From assembly GCA_947044405.1 (NCBI GenBank), contig CAMRHE010000067.1:4958501-5022500 (forward strand): a DNA stretch of 64,000 nucleotides. The letters are read 5' to 3'. This document shows, one piece after another, positions 34,690 through 45,877 of the stretch. The notes beneath the pieces were generated by a model, which saw only the letters and a program-made list of their open reading frames with translations, searched no databases and was not told the origin of the DNA. The position numbers and the translations under genes were made by a program. Origin of the DNA: Leptodactylus fallax. Taxonomy: Eukaryota > Chordata > Amphibia > Anura > Leptodactylidae. Every line of letters begins with the position of its first letter. Position 1 is the stretch's first letter.

Positions 34690-35545
34690 CTGTATCCACA
34701 TCAAACCAGGCAGGTTAGGGTTGCATATAGGAGACGCCTCTACTTAAACAATGCAACACTTGAAAATGCAGAGGATCCGGGGGGGAAGAGCCTGCCAGAC
34801 CACACAGCTAACACTCTTGGAACCGAGGCATTGTCACCTACTGGATCCACGACACACCTGATTTAACCAATGGGGCTTGGTGACCTGATTCAAGGGGGCT
34901 ATAAGGAGCAGAATATGTGAAAGGCACAGAGGTAGAGGAGGAGCAGGGAAGCATTTTGACTGGAAAGGTAAGGCAGAAGAACAATTTGACGGGACAATGT
35001 TGAGTTTGAGGTCAAATGGAAGTTATCACACAGCACAGCAACCCATAGTAGAAAAAAAGGTCACATGGAAGAATGCACGGTAAGAAAAGACACTGTAGGG
35101 GGGATTCATCCTAACCCTTACACCACTTTTGTGTCATAATATAGTTGCAAATAGATGATTTACTGCTATTTAATGCCATTTGCGTAAGTAGACAACTATT
35201 GAGGGGATGGTCTTTCGTACAACAGAGTCTAAAAAAATTATGAGTTCTACATACAAAGGTACAAGAAAGTCTAGATATGAACTTTACAACCAGAGTGAAC
35301 CTTTACTTCTGGCTGCCTTCTGAAATGTAATTGAGCCTTGTTAGAAGATAACGTCTATGGAAATTCAGGAAGGATCTCCTTCATATCAGATTACTACTTT
35401 CTATCTCTAAGGGCTGCCATAAACATAGCTACCAGCCTCAGGGGCAATCACCCAGTGGAGCATTGTGGGCTACTTCATCCCACTCCCATGAGGGTCTTAC
35501 CACTAATACAACCATCTAACATTTCTTAATGACAGGTCCGATCAT
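34690..35545. other. Gene-free stretch
   Basis: I see nothing recognisable except short A-rich patches. Confidence 0.4.
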
Positions 35546-35549
35546 GGCT

Positions 35550-36004
35550 AAGAGTGGGGTTGTCCTATTTTCAAATCCCCTACTAGAGCCAGGGTCACCA
35601 TTTTAAACATCATGGCTCCATACAGTTAAAAGATCGGGGTCCCTGAGCTACATATCATGCAACCCATCCTTTATCTGGTAGATAATCCATTATGTACATT
35701 TAATAGGCAAATACTGTGTTTGGGGAGGGGAGTGTGAAAAGAATGGACCACTGGTTTGTATGTTATAGCCTATAAAGTGGAACCAGTCCAAAGGAGACCC
35801 ATACAGGGAATGGTGGGCATCATGGGGCAACCTACAGGTCACCATGTATAGTTTACCACCCAAACTGCCCTGCTAAGAGGGTCCCTGAATTAGTGGAGGA
35901 GAGTCTCTTATCCAGAACCTTCTTCAAGTAGTTGGATCAGAGAGAACCCACAAATAGTCTCCATATCAAGGGTCTAAATGAGTAGTGAAAAGTGGACAAC
36001 CCCT
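35550..36004. mobile_element. Probable TTAA-type MITE upstream of INSIG1
   Basis: The right end is GTGGACAACCCCT followed by TTAA (36005-36008). The left end, GTGGGGTTGTCCTATTTTC (from about 35554), is its inverted match, but the left TTAA is not preserved. It ends about 1 kb upstream of the inferred transcription start. Confidence 0.5.
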
Positions 36005-36953
36005 TTAAAGTTTTCATCCACAAAGCTACTGGTATAGGATAGGTCACACTATGTTATTTTTGTGACCAGAGGACCAGAACAGAAACATGGAGCCCTAAAC
36101 TAGTGGACACCAAGTACCCCCTGTCTATAATGGGGTCTGCCGGGTGTCTATAGTGTCTCTTTTCCAATGCAGATTTCAAAATAGAGGCTTTTTAGTCTAC
36201 ATGCACATGTATGGAAACCTGTGTCAGTTATTGCAGATTTTCTGTGCAGATTTCTAAGCGTATACAGGCATTTTGGTGCAGATTTTCCACTTGCAAATCC
36301 TGAAAATGTGCACGGACCATAAAAACGTACGGGTGAATAAGGTCCTAGTGTGACATTAGGTCGTAGACACTAGACCACTGCAACTATTCTGCAACATGCA
36401 TGCTGGGAGATACATTCATTATTTTCACCAGAAAATACAGAATTGAGGTAAAAGGTGTCTCCTATAGGACAAAGCTTGAGTTAGGGTCATTTCCCCTGCA
36501 CAATAATGTCACTACAAGGTTACAGGCAGCTATTTATGGAGGCAGCCTGGTCAGTGGGCACAGGTCAGTGCCCTTTTGGGAAGGGCTGTCAGGACATGGC
36601 GGGAGCAGTCACGTCCTCCGGCCCCGTACCCTGCGCGCTCCCGCCGCCGCCAGCCTCGTCCCCGCCGCCACTTGTTTTGGTTTTTTTCTCTAGCGCCGGG
36701 AAGGTGTGTGTGGTGTGTCCGCTACGTCATATGGGCAGCCCGCCGCTGATTGGCTGCCGCCGCCTCACCAGACACGCATGTTGTTTTCGGTGAGGACAGC
36801 TGCAGCCTCCTCCCCCCCTCACCCCTCATCGTTCTCCTCCATCTGACTCAATGTGGGAGGAGGGAGCGGGGCAGAGGAGGACAGCGGCCATACCTGCAGG
36901 GGCGGGAGGCAGGACATTCACCCCTCACAGCTGCACGTACAGGCGGCCTCCCG

Positions 36954-36961
36954 TATTTAAA
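36954..36961 (+). promoter_or_regulatory. insig1: TATA-like box of INSIG1
   Basis: TATTTAAA sits about 30 bases before the inferred start near 36985. The exact start is not fixed by the sequence. Confidence 0.55.
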
Positions 36962-36984
36962 GCTCAGACACAGGGAGACGACAC

Positions 36985-37076
36985 AGGAAACAACGGGGAG
37001 GAAAGGGCAAAAGTTTATCACAGCACTTGGTGGATTCCGTCTACTGCCTGACAACCGGAGGGTACCCTGCTCATAG
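36985..37076 (+). other. insig1: INSIG1 exon 1, non-coding (5-prime UTR)
   Basis: The 3-prime boundary is the donor CATAG|GTGAGA at 37076/37077. The 5-prime end is placed about 25 bases after the TATA-like box and is approximate. There is no ATG in this exon, so no upstream open reading frame. Human INSIG1 likewise spreads over six exons. Confidence 0.6.
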
Positions 37077-37114
37077 GTGAGACTGGCATGGACGTGGGGC
37101 ATGACCTAGAGCCT

Positions 37115-37690
37115 GTAGTGGTGGGCACAGGGAATAGTACTGCCCCTGGCAGAGGTGGCATGGCTACTAGTAGTGGTGCTGGGCTACTAGTGATGCCAGG
37201 AATGGTGAGCACTGGTCCCCAACAGGGATGGCAGCAAGTCACGATTTCAGTAGTGGAGGGCACTAAGGCAGAAATACTGCCCCCCAGCAGAGGTGGCAGC
37301 AAGTCATGATGTCAGTAGTAGTAGTGGGGGCATGTAATGATGCCATTGGTGGGCATCAGGGCACAGTCACTGCCCCTAGCAGAGGTGGCAGCAAGTCATG
37401 ATGTCACTAGTAGTGGTGGGGGCAGTGAATGATACCTGTAGTGGTGGGGGCATGTAGTGATGATATTATTGGTGGGCACAGTCACTGACCCTAGCAGAGG
37501 TGGCAACAGGTATGTCAGTAGTGGAGGGCACTAAGGCAAAATTACTGCCCCCCAGCAGAGGTGACAGCAAGTCATGATGTCAGCATTAGTATTGGTGGGG
37601 GCAGTGAATGATGCCAGTAGTGGTGGGGGCAGTGAATGATGCCAGTATTGGTGGGCACTGGATAGGTGATCTTTAAGTAATGATGCTAGT
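37115..37690 (+). repeat. Imperfect tandem repeat in INSIG1 intron 1
   Basis: Variants of 'gcagaggtggcagcaagtcatgatgtcag', 'tagtggtgggggcagtgaatgatgcc' and 'gtgggcac' alternate many times. The unit is irregular (tens of bases) and GT-rich. It starts less than 50 bases after the exon 1 donor. No coding role: frames are not maintained. Confidence 0.75.
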
Positions 37691-38350
37691 AAAGATTGGC
37701 ATGCTGAGTGCTAGTGGGTGAAAGTACCAGTGGCAGCAAGTAATGGTGGGTACAGGATGATTCACTGGTGCCCTGGCACACAGGACACTATGCAGGTAGT
37801 GGGTGATACAGTTTGATTTACCTATATAATAAAACTTGGTTGGATTAAACAGGACAATGTCTGATGGGCACCATATGGTAGAGCCCTAATGGGATATGCC
37901 TTAACTGGCATAAAGCGCAGTAGTAATAGGTTCTGATTGTTGCTACTTACGGCCTGGCATTCACTTTTATACTGTTCAGTTAGATTGGCACAATTTCGGC
38001 TATGTGAGTGAATGGGCATCAGCTGGTATTACAAGGAGGCCTCTAGTAATATTCTTTCAGCACTGAGTGACATGCACAGGATCAGTGTGGTCCTTCTGTC
38101 AATGGTTGGCAGGGTTTTATTGACATATGGTAAACTGAATGGACTGGTGCTAGTAATAGAAGTCATTGAGGAGCCCATTACAGTGGGCACCTCCTCCTCC
38201 TCATCCACGTCATGTGTATAGTGCCCTGTGATTAGCTATGAGAGTCATCTGTGGGGCTGACATGACTGATGCATTGCTCATAGTCTGGCTCACATGTTAT
38301 TCTTCTTTACTAATCTGGCATTCTTTGAGTTAATTTCTTCTTCTTCTCAG

Positions 38351-38714
38351 TCTTCCCTGCAGATAACTATCCGTTAACAAATGCCAAGACTCGAGGAGCA
38401 CTGCTGGAGTTGCTCTTGCACCAGAAGTATAGACAAGGAAGGCAAAAAGTTAAGCACTTGGCTAACCCGGCGAGCAGGAGCAGCCATGTCTTCACTGAAT
38501 TCCCACATTGGCCTAGCCTACAACACCTTAGCCAGCAACCAAGGCCGCAGCCTGATCCGGAGAAGCCTGGTCCTCTTTGCTGTTGGTGCATTTCTTGCCT
38601 TGGTGCTTAATCTTCTCCAGATCCAAAGGAATGTGACTTTATTTCCTGAAGAAGTCATTGCTACCATCTTCTCTTCAGCATGGTGGGTCCCGCCATGTTG
38701 TGGCACAGCAGCTG
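38351..38714 (+). CDS. insig1: INSIG1 exon 2 (first coding exon)
   Basis: Coding begins at 38381 and runs 111 codons plus one base, ending GCAGCTG|GTATGT. It encodes the cytosolic N-terminus, the first membrane span and the first loop to CCGTAA. Two acceptors 12 bases apart are possible: TTCTCAG at 38350 or CCTGCAG at 38362. Both leave the protein unchanged because they precede the ATG. Confidence 0.93.
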
Positions 38715-41700
38715 GTATGTATCATGGCCAGTCCACAGCTAGGCTATCAATGTTATCTGTGAGATATATTTATTTTGATTGTGGCTATGACCTGTTATAT
38801 ATTTATTTTCTGGTTGATGATTAGTTTGTGTATATTAGGTCACATACACACAGGCATAGCCCAGGGGCTTTTTTGCACCATATTACAGATACAACACCCG
38901 AATTGACCATTAGAACCAGAGTTAGACCACCATGGGCTTCTGTGGTACTCTAAATCCAGTTCTGACGAACCACAAGTGGTCCAAGTGTCACAACTGTAAT
39001 ACACCCACTTGTATTTCACTCCCCGTGCAAAAGGGGCATAAAAGGTTTAGGCTATTATTCCACCTGTTAGACTCACAGGATCCCTAAGTCTAGATTCCTT
39101 CTTCTAGACAGAAGTGATCTGATGGCTCACATAGACAGATGCTAAATGAGGTGTATACATGAGGTATGTAACTCCCCAGTGCTATGTTCCTTAGAAACAA
39201 AATGGTCTACACATAGGAAGCTTTGTCCGGGGTAAATGTTGAATAGGTAACGTAGGTTAGAAGGTTACACTTAAGAGGATTTTCTAATAAGTACACGATG
39301 CTTCCAAACTGATACCCTTACATAAAAGAAAAGTCGGCTGAGCCTGCCACTTCTGGTGGCATCACCCTACTATCTTATATGTATGGGAGCGTCCTGACTT
39401 CCTTCAGTGGCAGATGTTGGGGTGATCTCTTGTTCTTACAGATGACAAACTGCTTATGGAGGATTCTCAAAACAGTTTTTACATTCTCCCGATTTGAAAT
39501 AGACATGCACGCCTGGCCTGTTCTTATGTGTATGGCCAACGTTTGGATAAGAGTGCCTAGGAGGGTCATCTTAATTTAACTAGTTGTATGCCTGTAAGCA
39601 GTGGGGATAGTTTTGTCACTTTTGGATGCATCCATAGGCTATATGGCAAGATCTCTGCATTTCCACTGGCTATGAAGGTGTAAACGTACCTGTACAGCAC
39701 ACCCAAGAGGCATAATGTCTGGTTAGCTCTGTTAAAGTATAAGCTGCTCAGTTACAACCCCTTTTCACATTATAGCTATGTTTTAAAGGGGTGTTCTCAT
39801 CTTGCCAAGTTAGCCCCTATTACTATGGATAGAGGATAACTTGTTAAGATGTGACTACCCCTTTAAGTTTAAGCCCCATGTTGCGGAAACACAGCATTTT
39901 ATTTTTATGCAGATTTTGCTGCTGTTTTTTGAACCAAAGTCAGGAGTGGATTTAAAGTGGCTCAAAAAACTGCAGCAAGATCTGAAACAAAAAACGCAAC
40001 GTGGGGCTTTAGCCTTAAGGTAGTATTGTGCCCAGCAAGAGCACCAATTGATGATATAAGTCCATCAGTGCACACTTAAAGGGCCTCCTATGCAAACTGT
40101 ATGTGAATGACCAATCCTTAATCTGACCATCTGGTACCCATACAGTTTGCATATTGTGAGAAGAACTTCCCCTGTTCACATGGTGAGATGTGCTGCAGAA
40201 ACCAATGCTTGTATAAAAGATGCAATTCATATACTGACACGTTGACAAATCCAAATGATCGGTAAGAGCTGACCACTTGTCGCCTGTTATTGACTAGTAT
40301 AAGAGATGCTTTGCTCTGACAATCTGGGAGCCGTATGCCTTTAACATTCAGTTATTTCTTGCATAAATCAGTGTTATGTGATGCTTCAAGCTCAGCGCAG
40401 GATTGTTACATTGTTTCTCTCTTGATTCCTTCTGTTTCCATTATGTAACGTGGCAGAATTGCCTGAAAATGAACATCTTGTTCTGTTGGGCAAATAGAGG
40501 CAGAAATCCTATATGCGGATTAGTACAGCTTCTTCCTTCACTGCACACGTCTGCTTGGCTCAGTCTAGATAGCACAGGAAATGTTGTAAGCGACTTGCCC
40601 TGTGATTGGCCACCTCCTAAACTGGTGAGCTGCCTTCCTCAGCCCTCATTGGCGTTCACGTTTAACATGCCACTGCTCCAGACAAAAATAAGGAAGTGAT
40701 CGGCACTCACATTGACTCTCTGCCAAGCTCATCATAAATCATCGCTGACAGGGCAGAGGCAAAAAAGGACATCTCAAGACTTTTATGCAGCTAAATACAC
40801 AACATCTGTCCATGTACAGAAGATTTCTGAATGATGTGAGATGTTAACCAAAGGTGCCTGGTCTTTCAGTGTAGCTACATTACAAGAGAAAACATTATTT
40901 TTAATCATGTAGCTCCTTCACATTCCACGGTGTTGTACAAAGACAGGTATAAAACATGTCTCAAGTATAGTAACAAAGCAAATCGAATAAGCGCTAAAGC
41001 TAGATACAAACGAATGGTTCAAAAAGCAGAGAAAAATGACGCACTAATATTCTACAGAAGTCGGTGACCATATGGCACAAGAACTGCTAAAATGTGAAAT
41101 ACTGTATGGCAGAGTGTCGAAAATTCCTTATAATATATACTTCAGCTTCTGCAGAACCTCTTCTTGAAGAGGATGCCAGAACTGACTGATGAATAACATT
41201 AAAATCTAACTAAACTTGCAAAAGTGACACGTCAAGAGTTTTTCATTAGTGATGTCTGGAATCTGAGGCCCTCACCAATTGCTAAAAACCATGCCCCTCC
41301 AGCTGTGGGGGGTGTATAGACTTTTTATTGAGCCTGTACAGAACCAATCTCTAAGACAGAAGAAATAAGCGGCTTATATGTAGTGCTACTTGTCTCTGTG
41401 CTATGGGCACACTCAGATGAGCCTAGCATCTGTTTATTACTTGCATATTTCAGTGGGTAAAAGCAAAACTTTTTTACTACCCTTTAGTTTACTGGAAACT
41501 CCCTTCTAGAATCGAAAGACACAGATGGTTTTACTTTCGGTTAGGTGAGGCGTATACTCTGGCGTTCACTGAGAGTAAGGTGTGGCTGAATATATCGTCT
41601 TTATATAGTACAGATTAAAGGCAACTGTATATACAAAGCTTATGGGAGAGAGCCCCTGTAATGAGACCCCTTGAATCGGGGCATATTTCTATATGTGGCC

Positions 41701-44359
41701 ATATAATAATATTACCACCTCTTATCTTGTGGTTTTCTGTCTGCCATGATCCCTTTTTAACCGTTCAGTAACACCAGGATAATATAAGTCGCTGTTCCCA
41801 CTAGCAATGAAAAGGCTTTGTTTTTTAATCTTTGCACTAATAAATGTGATTTTTTAGTGAATTACTGTAAACTAACCTTACACATGTGCTCTTGTTTTCC
41901 AGCTGTTGTTGGCCTCCTCTATCCCTGCATTGACAGCCACCTTGGAGAACCTCATAAGTTCAAGAGAGAATGGGCCAGCGTCATGAGATGCATAGCCGTG
42001 TTTGTCGGCATCAACCATGCTAGTGCTGTATCCTTCAACCTATATGAATATTTTCTATTTAGTGGATTTACAAGGTTTACCAACATTGCAGTGCTACATA
42101 TCTATATTGTGGCGAGCTAAAATGGGGCACCTAGCAGTGTGTAAATATAGCTTTAAATGCAGACTGTGGAGTTGGCAGGCCCAGACCACTGACTTTATTT
42201 TTCAGTCTGACTCCAGCTCCTGCTCTCCTTTATAAATAGCTGACAGCCATGGTAAGACAGATGCAGTTTAGATCCTCTCAGGCTACGGTCACACTAGCAT
42301 TGTCTGAGCATTCAGGGGACTCCGTCCCCCATTCCGCATAAAATGTGTGTAAATAAAAGTCCTGCGCCGATTTCGGGCTGAAACCCAGCGGACCCTATTA
42401 TAGTCTATGGGGGTCCACGGGTAAATTCTTTTTAAGTGGATAGGGTTCCGTTCAGCTCTTTGGGTCCATTTTTCGGGGGCCTAAGTGGACCCGCAGAACT
42501 GAATTCCGAACACTTGTGTGAACCTAGCATAATTCACAAAAAAAAGCCAGTAATTGAGTTCTGTGAAAGTAAATCTGTAACAAGCTATGCATCTAATTAA
42601 TTATACAATATCAATATTTTTTTATTATATAATTAAAATGAGATATGTATATATATATTTTTTTTTTATTTACTCAGTCTTTACATTGTGTGTTATTTCC
42701 TTAACCCAAAATATTCAACCAGAAACTGGATTTTGCTAACAATGTTCAGCTGTCGCTGACACTGGCAGCCTTGTCACTGGGCCTGTGGTGGACCTTTGAC
42801 CGTTCCCGAAGTGGTCTGGGACTTGGAATCACAATAGCCTTTCTTGCAACCCTCATCACACAGTTTCTTGTGTACAATGGAGTTTACCAGTAAGTTGCAG
42901 AATTTTTTTTTCTTGTATATTACAACCTTATTGGATTTGAGATTAGATCATGTCATGCTTCTTTCCCAGAAATCATGCCCCTCTCTTCTAAAGGATAGGT
43001 TTGGTATTGCAGTTTTCATTTGACTGAAGGCTGCAATACCAGATATGGTGCCAAGGTTAATGGGAATAAAAGCCCTGTATCTAATCTGGAAATTCATCTG
43101 TTATCTGTTGCAACTGATGAAACAATTGTAGATCAGTAAAGGCTGCATGGACTTATAGATAAGAATTCTATTTCCCAAAATGCCACCATGATGGCTCGTC
43201 TAGGAGCTATCAATAATTTTTTTTTACTAGGCCTTTCCATGGCAACTCTGCATTCATTGTTCACAGCACACTTTTGCCCTCTTTTGCAAACCTTTACTTC
43301 TGACAAAGCTGGAGCGGTTCCCACTGTATAGACATGCAATGGGATATGCTGCCCAGCGGCCAGTTGTATAGAGTGTGTTTTTGGGGTGTGTCTGTGTGTG
43401 TTTGTTTTTTGTTTTGGTTTTTTTTTTTTGGAATAGCATAGATCTCAAGCATGTTCTGAACATTGGTGATAAGAATGTATGATTCTTACTCATGCTGAAA
43501 TAACTTTCACTTTTTTTTTTGTTCTTTAGGTACACTTCTCCAGACTTCCTGTATATTCGTTCCTGGCTGCCTTGCATATTCTTTTCTGGTGGAGTGACTG
43601 TTGGAAATATTGGGAGGCAGCTTGCAATGGTAACTTTTATACAATTGCCATTTAGTGCATATTACAACCACAGAAACATTGGGGCAGATTTAGACTAGAC
43701 CGTCTAAAAAATGTGACAGATTTCTCATTGGCTGATGCTGGATGATAAATTTGGTGCATCTGTAGACTGTCTAATCTAGGGCTAGACACTGACTTGACTA
43801 GAACACTAACATTGCGCACATTTCTGTGTATAAAGCCCAAGTTTTTCATGGATAGCACACTGACCCGTTATATTCTAAAGGCCCCATACATGCCTATGTA
43901 TTCTCAGGAATCCATGTATGGGGCCATGAGCCTGGAACAAAACTTAGGACAGATCCTAATCCTGTCTGTTTTGTGTCCCAGCCTCAAGTGAATGGGTCCA
44001 TGGATGACACAGATATCATCCATGAGCTGTCTGTGCTGTTCAACTACAGACCCGGGACTTGCACATGGTCATGTATGTAGCCTTACATGTAGTTTAGACC
44101 AAAGCCTTAGTGCCCTTTATTACTATGAAATCTTCCATAGTATTGTGGCATAAAGTACCTTTATGCATGAGCTATAGTATCATACCTGTTCAGTGGCCAG
44201 AAAATGTTCCATAAATACGTTGTCCTAGTGCACGTCAGTCACCAATTGTCCTTCTTTTGAAAAATGTTTGTGATCAAAAGCTTTGACTTTTTGTTTAATT
44301 TTAATTTTTTATTTTTTTTTTCTATGTAGGGTCCTACAGAAAAAGCGCACACAGACTAG
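38381..44359 (+). CDS. insig1: INSIG1, insulin-induced gene 1 protein (spliced, 251 residues)
   Basis: Five coding exons (38381-38714, 41903-42027, 42723-42889, 43530-43629, 44330-44359) join in phase to 251 residues. INSIG1 is a six-span ER membrane protein that binds oxysterol, holds SCAP-SREBP in the ER and brings HMG-CoA reductase to its degradation machinery. The N-terminus [13 protein letters not shown] matches the vertebrate INSIG1 start. The first membrane span is near residues 62-80 ([17 protein letters not shown]). Key residues are conserved: K130 and K132 in HKFKREW, equivalent to human ubiquitination sites K156 and K158, and D179 in [10 protein letters not shown], equivalent to human D205 needed for SCAP binding. 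The offset of 26 residues comes from a shorter N-terminal cytosolic tail than in human (277 residues). An in-frame TAA at 38375-38377 fixes the start. No frameshift or stop is seen. Confidence 0.97.
38715..41902 (+). other. insig1: INSIG1 intron 2
   Basis: 3.19 kb, GT-AG. It contains a 76-bp TTAA MITE (39787-39862), a dispersed repeat at about 39870-40020, and a repeat-free stretch at about 40380-40745 with two CCAAT/ATTGG motifs (GATTGGCC and CATTGGCG) that could be an intronic regulatory element. Confidence 0.7.
39787..39862. mobile_element. Short TTAA-type MITE, 76 bp
   Basis: TTAA at 39783-39786 and 39863-39866 flank inverted ends AGGGGTGTTCTCATCTTG and TAAGATGTGACTACCCCT. Confidence 0.7.
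41903..42027 (+). CDS. insig1: INSIG1 exon 3
   Basis: 125 bases between acceptor TTTTCCAG (41902) and donor GCT|GTATCC. It encodes [20 protein letters not shown] through GINHASA, including the lysine pair K130/K132. Confidence 0.95.
42276..42535. mobile_element. Non-autonomous element in INSIG1 intron 3
   Basis: It starts GGCTACGGTCACACTAGC and ends GTGTGAACCTAGC, near-matching inverted ends like those at 20846-21000. The core carries 'ctattatagtctatgggggtccacggg'. Confidence 0.65.
42723..42889 (+). CDS. insig1: INSIG1 exon 4
   Basis: 167 bases between acceptor TTCAACCAG and donor CCA|GTAAGT. It encodes [20 protein letters not shown] through NGVY, with D179 in the TM3-TM4 loop. The glutamine codon CAG is split across the intron. 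Confidence 0.95.
43530..43629 (+). CDS. insig1: INSIG1 exon 5
   Basis: 100 bases between acceptor GTTCTTTAG and donor ATG|GTAACT. It encodes [20 protein letters not shown] through GRQLAM, the last two membrane spans. Confidence 0.95.
43860..44090. repeat. Dispersed repeat in INSIG1 intron 5
   Basis: 'aaggccccatacatgcctatg' to 'cacatggtcatgtatgtagcctta', with an internal 'gatgacacagatatcatcc' hairpin. It is related to the block at 49470-49735 ('cacacagatgatatctgtgtgcc'). Confidence 0.55.
44330..44359 (+). CDS. insig1: INSIG1 exon 6, coding part
   Basis: After acceptor TTCTATGTAG the frame reads GPTEKAHTD and stops at TAG (44357-44359), matching the short cytosolic tail of vertebrate INSIG1 (human GVPEKPHSD). 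Confidence 0.93.
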   Translation, partial: GPTEKAHTD

Positions 44360-45755
44360 ATGCCTCAACATGCCCTCCCTACATGTACTGAGAGAAGAAT
44401 GACACTCATTTCAGGAAAAGCTTGCACTATGTTACTAAGTAACAACACGCAAACTTTTCATCTGCAAAAGCATTACAATGTGAAGGCTGTCACTTCATCT
44501 TTTGGTTAGTGCATTATACCATGTGCAGACTCTCGTTCTAGCTCTATGGATTATTACCACATCAGACTATTCCTATTTTTGGCAGAACTGAGATAAGGGG
44601 AGAAATAATCTCCCGGTAACACATCTGTTCTTCCATGATTGCTGCAGGTTTTGTTTCTGTCTCTATAGTGGTAAGATGTCAGATGTTTCCTGCATGGTGT
44701 AATCGGCTGGATGCCAGCTTCAAGTACCAGTATTACAATTTCATTCTCAGAAGATGAAGAGGACATGTCTGGTATGGAGTCTTGCCATGACCTGTGGAAG
44801 TCATGATGGGTGCAAGGAAAAAAAATAAGATGAAGTGAATAGGAGCGTATTATTTATCTACAATGGAAAATAAGGCTGTGGGCAAATAAGGGTAAAGATA
44901 CTGTAGACTGCCAATCCAATCTGAAGAGGAATATCCTGGCATTTTATGTAATGCTTGCTAGGCCCACGTTGGCCAAAGTCATGAATGAGTCTCTGACGTG
45001 TCATTGTGATGGCAATTGAGACTTTACTATAGCAATACATCTTCTTGAAACAAGCTTGCATTACTAGTCATAGTGGTCACTAGAAGTTGCAGAATTGTTC
45101 ATTTTGGCTAAATGTGAAAAAAAAATATTGCTTGGGGCAAATGACTGGATCACATATGACTTTGTTGGAGGATGACAGTATATTTGGTGGCCGCCTTTGC
45201 CACAATAGTAATAGTTTCCAGGACTAGAATATTAATAACTTCCTGTTAGTATAGGCCATCAAAATCAGATCAGTGGGGGTTCGATTCCTCAAGTGTGCGT
45301 GCCGCATTCCACCAAGGACCACATGTCTGTTATTGGCTGTGCCTAGTATTGCATCTCAGTCCTCTTCACTTGAGCTGCAGTACTAGGCCCGGCCACTACA
45401 AAGTGTATGGAGCTATGCCTAGCCTCTGTGGAGGTGCCACCAATCTGATGCTGATGGCTTATCCATCTGTACTATAGTTCTGGAAAACCCCTAATAGTGT
45501 GGCAGAGATGGCCGCCAAGGATACCATATATACTGTCATCAGGTGGTTATGTCCTTACATTTACAGCCACAAGTCACCCGCAATGGCCTTATCCCATATA
45601 GGGCAGCAGGTCTGAATGGATTGAAGAACTCTTACATACTAAACAGTGTCGTTTATTCTGCTTAGAGGAGGCAGCTATATGTTTTTGTCTCACAGCCTTA
45701 TTAATATTTGCAGTCTGTGATTGCCTTGTAAAGAGAAAAGTGCATTTGTCACTTC

Positions 45756-45761
45756 ATTAAA
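45756..45761 (+). terminator. insig1: Candidate proximal poly(A) signal of INSIG1
   Basis: ATTAAA followed within 10-40 bases by 'gtgttgttttcagtcttc', a U/GU-rich downstream element. Confidence 0.4.
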
Positions 45762-45877
45762 CGTGTTGTTTTCAGTCTTCTATAGTATTTGTCAGCGCAA
45801 AGTCTTTGTCGTCCGCATTAAATTACATATAGTTCAATGTGATCACAAACAGTGCAATGTGTTCAAGTAGAACTTAA

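Larger units (their letters stand above)
36590..37080 (+). promoter_or_regulatory. insig1: INSIG1 CpG-rich promoter
   Basis: This is the most CG- and CpG-rich part of the window, directly upstream of the inferred non-coding exon 1. Visible motifs are TACGTCAT (36723-36730, CRE/ATF-like), an inverted CCAAT box CTGATTGGCTG (36746-36756, NF-Y), TCACCCCTCAT (36819-36829) and TCACCCCTCAC (36918-36928), which resemble the SREBP element, GGGGCGGGAGG (36899-36909, Sp1-like) and a TATA-like TATTTAAA (36954-36961). Known biology makes INSIG1 a direct SREBP target whose SRE sites usually act with NF-Y, so the arrangement fits. Motif function is inferred, not shown. Confidence 0.75.

Noticed and set aside
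36400..37100. Open frames in the CpG-rich region upstream of INSIG1
   Set aside because: High GC content lengthens random frames; there is no homology and they overlap the promoter and the non-coding exon.
38715..38824. Read-through of INSIG1 exon 2 ([12 protein letters not shown]...) as a shorter protein
   Set aside because: A strong GTATGT donor follows at 38715 and the downstream exons restore the conserved protein; the extension has no similarity to INSIG1.
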